Positions 5,698-8,773 of a stretch of 8,773 bases of DNA are shown here, piece by piece (within the stretch, counting starts at the first letter, position 1; each line of letters begins with the position of its first letter). The notes beneath the pieces are model-generated. The model saw nothing but the letters and a program-made list of their open reading frames with translations. It searched no databases and had not been told where the DNA came from. This DNA comes from an uncultured Prevotella sp. (lineage in GTDB: Bacteria; Bacteroidota; Bacteroidia; Bacteroidales; Bacteroidaceae): contig CAJOHP010000113.1 in NCBI GenBank assembly GCA_905234355.1, positions 1 to 8,773 of the forward strand, in the 5' to 3' direction. Both the position numbers and the translations under genes were made by a program.

Positions 5698-8076
5698 TTA
5701 GAACTTCAGGGTGACGCTGCCCATCACGGTCGTGCCGGCCATGGGTATGTAGCCTGTCTGGTAGTAGCGGTTGTCGTTGGAGTGGCCGGCGCTCTCGCAG
5801 ATGGCCGAGTAGACCCATCCGCTGGCGGCATAGTGGCGGTTGAACACGTTGTTGACGTTCAGTCCGAAGACGGCCTCTCTGACCCCGGCGGCTTTGATGG
5901 GCGTGGCGTAGGACAGTGCGAGGCTGCTCACCTGATACTCGGGCAGTGAGCGCTCGTTGCACTCGGTGTTGTCGAGATACTGCCTTGAGACGTAGGCGGT
6001 GTGCCACGTGGCCTGCCACCCTTTGTGGTGCAGGCGTATGAAGGCGTTGCTGATGACCGACGGCGAGTAGGCCAGCGTAGAGCTGGCGTAGTGCAGCGTC
6101 TGCGTGCCCGTGTCCCAGTCCTCGACCACCTCGTCGAAGTCACGTATGCGGTTGCGGCTCAGCGCCATGTTGGCGTCCAGACTGAGCCAGGGCGTCACGT
6201 CGGCGCCGGCCTTCAGCTCTAAGCCCAGACGGTAGGAGTCGTGTATGTTGGTGGTCAGGTTCTCGCCGATGTCGCTCAGCGCTCCGGTCTGCACAAACTG
6301 GTCAGTGTAGTCCATGTAGTAGGCATTGATGCCCAGGCGTGCGTCGTCGGTGGTGTAGGTGTAGCCCAGCTCATAGTCGGTGAGCTGCTCGGCACGGGGT
6401 GCGGGATAGGAGCCGTTGTCGGTGAAGTTGTTGCGCTCGGGCTCGCGGTGGCTCCGTGCCACCGAGGCGTAGGCGGTGTGCGGTCCCTGGTGCCAGGTGA
6501 GTCCGGCCTTGGGGTTGAAGAAGTCGTAGCGCTTGCTGACGTTGAGCAGCTGGTTGTGCAGGCCCGTGGCATCGCTGTAGAACTTGTCGTTCATGCCGCT
6601 GGTGCGGTAGCTCACGGAGCGGAACTGCACGTCAGCAAAGACGTCCCACTGCTGGGTCAGGTGGTAGGCGGCCTTGAGGTAGTAGCTGTAGTCGGTCTTG
6701 CGGGCGTCGGAGTCGTAGTACTGGTAGTCGCCTGCGGCCAGGTACTTGGCGGCCACGACGGGGTGAGCGGCGTAGGTGAGGTAGCCGAAGTGGTTGGCAG
6801 TGAACCGCTGCCAGGACAGCCCTCCGATGACGTCCCACTGCTCGTCGCGGTAGCTGGCGCTCCAGACGGCGCCGTAGGTGTCCTGCGTCATGCCCTTCTT
6901 GCGCACGAAGTCGGTGCGCTTGATGCTGGTGCCGTCGGCCTCGGCGGCGGTGAGTCCGAACTTCGTGAGCTTGTTCTGCGGGCGGAACTCGCGGTAGTAG
7001 CCGTAGCCGCGGGTGTAGCGCAGCGAGGCGGTGGTCGACCAGTGGCTGTCTATGGTCCATGCGGCCGAGAGCAGGTGGTGGTTCTGCCTGAAGTTGTCGG
7101 TGGCCTGCTGCCACAGCGAGCCGTCGCTCATCTGGTAGCGTGTGGTCTGGTAGTCGCCGTCGGCACTGCGCACGAAGGCGCCGTCGTCGCCGGTGGCGAG
7201 CTGCTCGTAGAGCGAGTTGTAGCGCCCCAGGCCGCGCTCGTAGAGGTCTTCGTAGCCGTAGATGCCGGTATGGGTGCCGTAGGTGCCGTCCATGAGGCTC
7301 ATGTCGTCGCTGCCTGCGACGACGCCGTTCCACGCCTGTCCGGTCTTCTCGAAGTTGCCTATGTGCTTGTAGCTCAGCTTGTAGCTCTCGTCTGTCCAGG
7401 TGAGCGAGCCGTAGTAGGAGCCTGAGCGGCCGGCGGTGCCGTGTATGAAGCCGTCAGTGCGTGTCTCGTGGTAGGCGCCGTCGAGTGCGAGGTGGTCCCA
7501 GAGCAGCCCGGTGGAGAAGTTGAGCCCGGCGTTCCAGGTGTTGTAGGAGCCGTAGCTGGCGCTCACCTCGAGCGACGGTGTGGGCAGTGGCGTGGCGGTG
7601 GTGAGTGAGATGGTGCCTCCGAAGGCGCCGTCGCCGTTGGTCGATGTGCCCACGCCGCGCTGTATCTGCACCGAGCCGAGCAGCGAGCCATAGCTGTTCA
7701 TGTTGGCCCAGAAGACGCACTGGTCCTCGGGCGAGTTGAGCGGCATGCCGTCGAGGGTGACGTTGATGCGTGAGTCGGCCGCCCCGCGCAGGCGCATGTA
7801 GACGGTGCCTGTGCCCAGTCCGTTCTCGCTCCATGCCAGCACGCCGGGCGTCTGGGCGAAGAGCAGGGGCAGCTCGCGGCCCGTGCGTGAGTGGGCGGCG
7901 AGGTCGCTCTTCTTGATGTTCTCTACGGCGTAGGGCGCGTTCTTCTGTGCACGCACGCCACGCACTACCACTTCCTGCAGGCGCTCGGCGCGCAGCGAGT
8001 CGTCGGCGCTGTGCTGTGCCTGCACGGCCACCGGGCACAGCACGGCCACGGCGGCAGAAAGCAAAGATGTCTTCAT
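5698..8076 (-). CDS. TonB-dependent outer-membrane receptor, probably for thiamine uptake
   Basis: A 792-aa outer-membrane barrel protein that takes up a small ligand using TonB energy. The start ATG 8076 gives a signal peptide (MKTSLLSAAVAVLCPVAVQA, cut before QHSADD). EVVVRG (35-40) is a TonB-box-like segment. The plug domain follows (about 45-160) with ENIKKSDLAA, LPLLFAQTPGV, MRLRGAADSRINVTLDGMPLN, SVQIQRGVGTSTNGDGAFGGTI. The rest is a beta-barrel rich in alternating aromatic strands, with WHTAYVSRQYLDNT and VFGLNVNNVFNRHYAASGW near the end, and the terminal strand MGSVTLKF ends in Phe as needed for BAM insertion. There is no N-terminal carboxypeptidase-like domain and no SusD partner, so it is unlike a SusC glycan transporter. 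A TPP riboswitch precedes it and a PnuC-type gene follows after 17 bases. This matches the thiamine receptor loci (OMthi type) known in Bacteroides. The thiamine substrate rests on context. Confidence 0.9.
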   Translation of the reverse strand: MKTSLLSAAVAVLCPVAVQAQHSADDSLRAERLQEVVVRGVRAQKNAPYAVENIKKSDLAAHSRTGRELPLLFAQTPGVLAWSENGLGTGTVYMRLRGAADSRINVTLDGMPLNSPEDQCVFWANMNSYGSLLGSVQIQRGVGTSTNGDGAFGGTISLTTATPLPTPSLEVSASYGSYNTWNAGLNFSTGLLWDHLALDGAYHETRTDGFIHGTAGRSGSYYGSLTWTDESYKLSYKHIGNFEKTGQAWNGVVAGSDDMSLMDGTYGTHTGIYGYEDLYERGLGRYNSLYEQLATGDDGAFVRSADGDYQTTRYQMSDGSLWQQATDNFRQNHHLLSAAWTIDSHWSTTASLRYTRGYGYYREFRPQNKLTKFGLTAAEADGTSIKRTDFVRKKGMTQDTYGAVWSASYRDEQWDVIGGLSWQRFTANHFGYLTYAAHPVVAAKYLAAGDYQYYDSDARKTDYSYYLKAAYHLTQQWDVFADVQFRSVSYRTSGMNDKFYSDATGLHNQLLNVSKRYDFFNPKAGLTWHQGPHTAYASVARSHREPERNNFTDNGSYPAPRAEQLTDYELGYTYTTDDARLGINAYYMDYTDQFVQTGALSDIGENLTTNIHDSYRLGLELKAGADVTPWLSLDANMALSRNRIRDFDEVVEDWDTGTQTLHYASSTLAYSPSVISNAFIRLHHKGWQATWHTAYVSRQYLDNTECNERSLPEYQVSSLALSYATPIKAAGVREAVFGLNVNNVFNRHYAASGWVYSAICESAGHSNDNRYYQTGYIPMAGTTVMGSVTLKF

Positions 8077-8151
8077 CTTGTCCTGTTTTGCTTTTAGTGT
8101 TTGTACTCTGAAGGGGGGATGAGTGAACTTGTTTTCCGGTCAGTCCTGCAT

Positions 8152-8243
8152 GGTTATCCATTCCTACGGCGGCATTACCCGCATCAGGTTCTGAAGGGTA
8201 TGATCTCAGCCGGCCCACACGGGCCAGCACCCCTTGATAAGCC
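8152..8243 (-). promoter_or_regulatory. TPP riboswitch (THI-box aptamer)
   Basis: The minus strand carries the THI-box elements in order: AAGGGGTGC (8227-8235), a GGCCC/GGGCC hairpin, GCTGAGA (8204-8210), TACCC, GAACCTGAT, and GCGGGTAATGCC (8171-8182), ending GCCGTAGGAA. The closing P1 helix is visible as GG(C)TTATC at 8236-8243 pairing with GATAACC at 8152-8158. All the bases that normally contact the pyrimidine ring (GCTGAGA) and the pyrophosphate side (GGTAATG region) are present. It lies 75 bases upstream of the receptor start and should lower expression when TPP is abundant. No intrinsic terminator is visible after it, so control may act on translation or through another mechanism. Confidence 0.95.
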
Positions 8244-8261
8244 ACTCTGGCTAATCGCGTG

Positions 8262-8293
8262 CAAAGGTACGCACTTTTTTCCTAACGGCCAAA
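8262..8293 (-). promoter_or_regulatory. Bacteroidetes-type promoter of the thiamine uptake operon
   Basis: On the minus strand TTTG (8290-8293), 20 bases, then TACCTTTG (8262-8269): perfect matches at both elements and ideal spacing. The -7 box ends 18 bases upstream of the P1 helix of the TPP aptamer, so the transcript would start near 8255 and contain the whole riboswitch, with a leader of about 180 bases. A 5-bp inverted repeat (gccaa/ttggc, 8288-8301) overlaps the -33 element; its meaning is unclear. Confidence 0.8.
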
Positions 8294-8323
8294 CAATTGG
8301 CGACTAAATGTCAAGCCACGCCA

Positions 8324-8773
8324 TCAGTTCTTGATGACGTATTTCTGGTAGTAGCTGAGCAGCAGCGTGGTCATGGGCAGGGCGATGATCATGCCCAGGA
8401 TGCCCAGCAGGGCTCCCCAGATGCTGAGCGAGAGGAGGATGATGGCCGAGTTGAGCCCCGTGACCTTTCCCATGACCTTCGGCGTGAGTATGGTGTCCTG
8501 TATGGTCTGCACCACGGCAAAGACGGCCAGCGCCGAGAGCAGCACGACCCAGAAGTTCTGCCCTGTGTCGGCCGACTTCACGATGGCCAGCAGGATGGTG
8601 GGTATGAAGCCCACGAGCTGCAGGTAGGGCACCATGTTGAGCAGGCCGATGAAGAGCCCCAGACCGATGGCCATGGGGAAGCCGATGATGAGGAAGCCGA
8701 TGCTGAAGAGCACGCCCACGCAGGCAGCCACGATGGCCTGCCCGCGGAAGTACTTGTTCATCGAGAGGGCCAC
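8324..8773 (-). CDS. AI-2E family (PerM/YdiK-like) membrane protein, C-terminal part
   Basis: 149 residues of the C-terminal part of a polytopic inner-membrane protein; the 5' part lies beyond the right edge and the GTG at 8773 is probably an internal valine. Family features are the hydrophobic run at 13-45, GLLNMVPYLQLVGFIP (43-58), the QTIQDTILTPKVMGK motif (89-103) followed by VTGLNSAIILLSLSIWGALLGILGMIIALP, and the basic C-terminus YYQKYVIKN. Members are about 350 residues and are annotated as transporters; proposed roles include autoinducer-2 export and ion/proton antiport, so the substrate here is unknown. It is codirectional with the thiamine operon, but that operon has its own promoter. 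No clear terminator follows its stop codon. Confidence 0.88.
   Translation of the reverse strand: MALSMNKYFRGQAIVAACVGVLFSIGFLIIGFPMAIGLGLFIGLLNMVPYLQLVGFIPTILLAIVKSADTGQNFWVVLLSALAVFAVVQTIQDTILTPKVMGKVTGLNSAIILLSLSIWGALLGILGMIIALPMTTLLLSYYQKYVIKN

Noticed and set aside
6241..7425. 394-codon plus-strand open frame opposite the TonB receptor.
   Set aside because: Val/Gly/Ala-rich with no recognisable domain, no promoter or leader, and fully inside the receptor gene; it is an antisense shadow of high GC codon use.
8140..8151. Tiny reading frame ATG CAG GAC TGA (MQD) directly after the P1 helix of the riboswitch.
   Set aside because: Four codons with no ribosome binding signal are expected by chance; a regulatory upstream ORF cannot be supported from one sequence.
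8288..8301. gccaa-acaa-ttggc inverted repeat considered as a terminator for the AI-2E family gene.
   Set aside because: The stem is only 5 bp, no T-tract follows it on the minus strand, and it overlaps the -33 box of the next promoter.

Overview
The window looks like a chromosomal segment of a GC-rich member of the Bacteroidales, most likely in or near Prevotella/Prevotellaceae. The evidence is: promoters of the Bacteroidetes type (TTTG, about 20 bases, TAnnTTTG) and no Shine-Dalgarno sequences; a Bacteroidetes-type long RluA-family pseudouridine synthase; a polysaccharide lyase with the C-terminal tail (RYDLQGR ... KPGLYIESGRK) common on secreted proteins of this group; and a TonB receptor plus PnuC-type thiamine uptake pair under a TPP riboswitch. 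The genus is an inference; no rRNA or marker gene is present.

Layout from left to right. (1) 1-1214, minus: an RluA-family pseudouridine synthase that runs off the left edge. It is split by a frameshift near 1033 and carries a ten-unit, 9-bp collagen-like repeat (379-468) between its N-terminal region and its catalytic domain. (2) 1215-1302: a short intergenic region with two divergent, interlocked promoters. (3) 1303-3978, plus: a secreted 891-aa PL1-like pectate/polysaccharide lyase. (4) 3988-4950, minus: a Gpr/YghZ-type aldo/keto reductase convergent with the lyase. It has its own promoter, and a strong terminator-like hairpin for it lies inside the end of the lyase coding sequence. (5) 5027-8076, minus: a two-gene operon, a TonB-dependent outer-membrane receptor followed by a PnuC-family inner-membrane transporter. 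(6) 8077-8323: the regulatory leader of that operon, with a complete TPP (THI-box) aptamer and a near-perfect Bacteroidetes promoter. (7) 8324 to the right edge, minus: the C-terminal part of an AI-2E/PerM-family membrane protein.

How the genes work together. The clearest unit is the riboswitch-receptor-PnuC operon. When thiamine pyrophosphate is scarce, the aptamer should allow expression of an outer-membrane receptor that imports thiamine (or a related compound) into the periplasm, and a PnuT-like carrier that moves it across the inner membrane. The kinase gene often found in such loci is not adjacent here. The lyase, the reductase and the pseudouridine synthase look like independent single-gene units.

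I did not find a wholly new system. The most interesting signals are small-scale: the frameshift and minisatellite in the pseudouridine synthase, the antisense terminator embedded in the lyase C-terminal motif, the AT-rich rare-codon hairpin in the PnuC gene, and a possible anti-aptamer sequence in the riboswitch leader.
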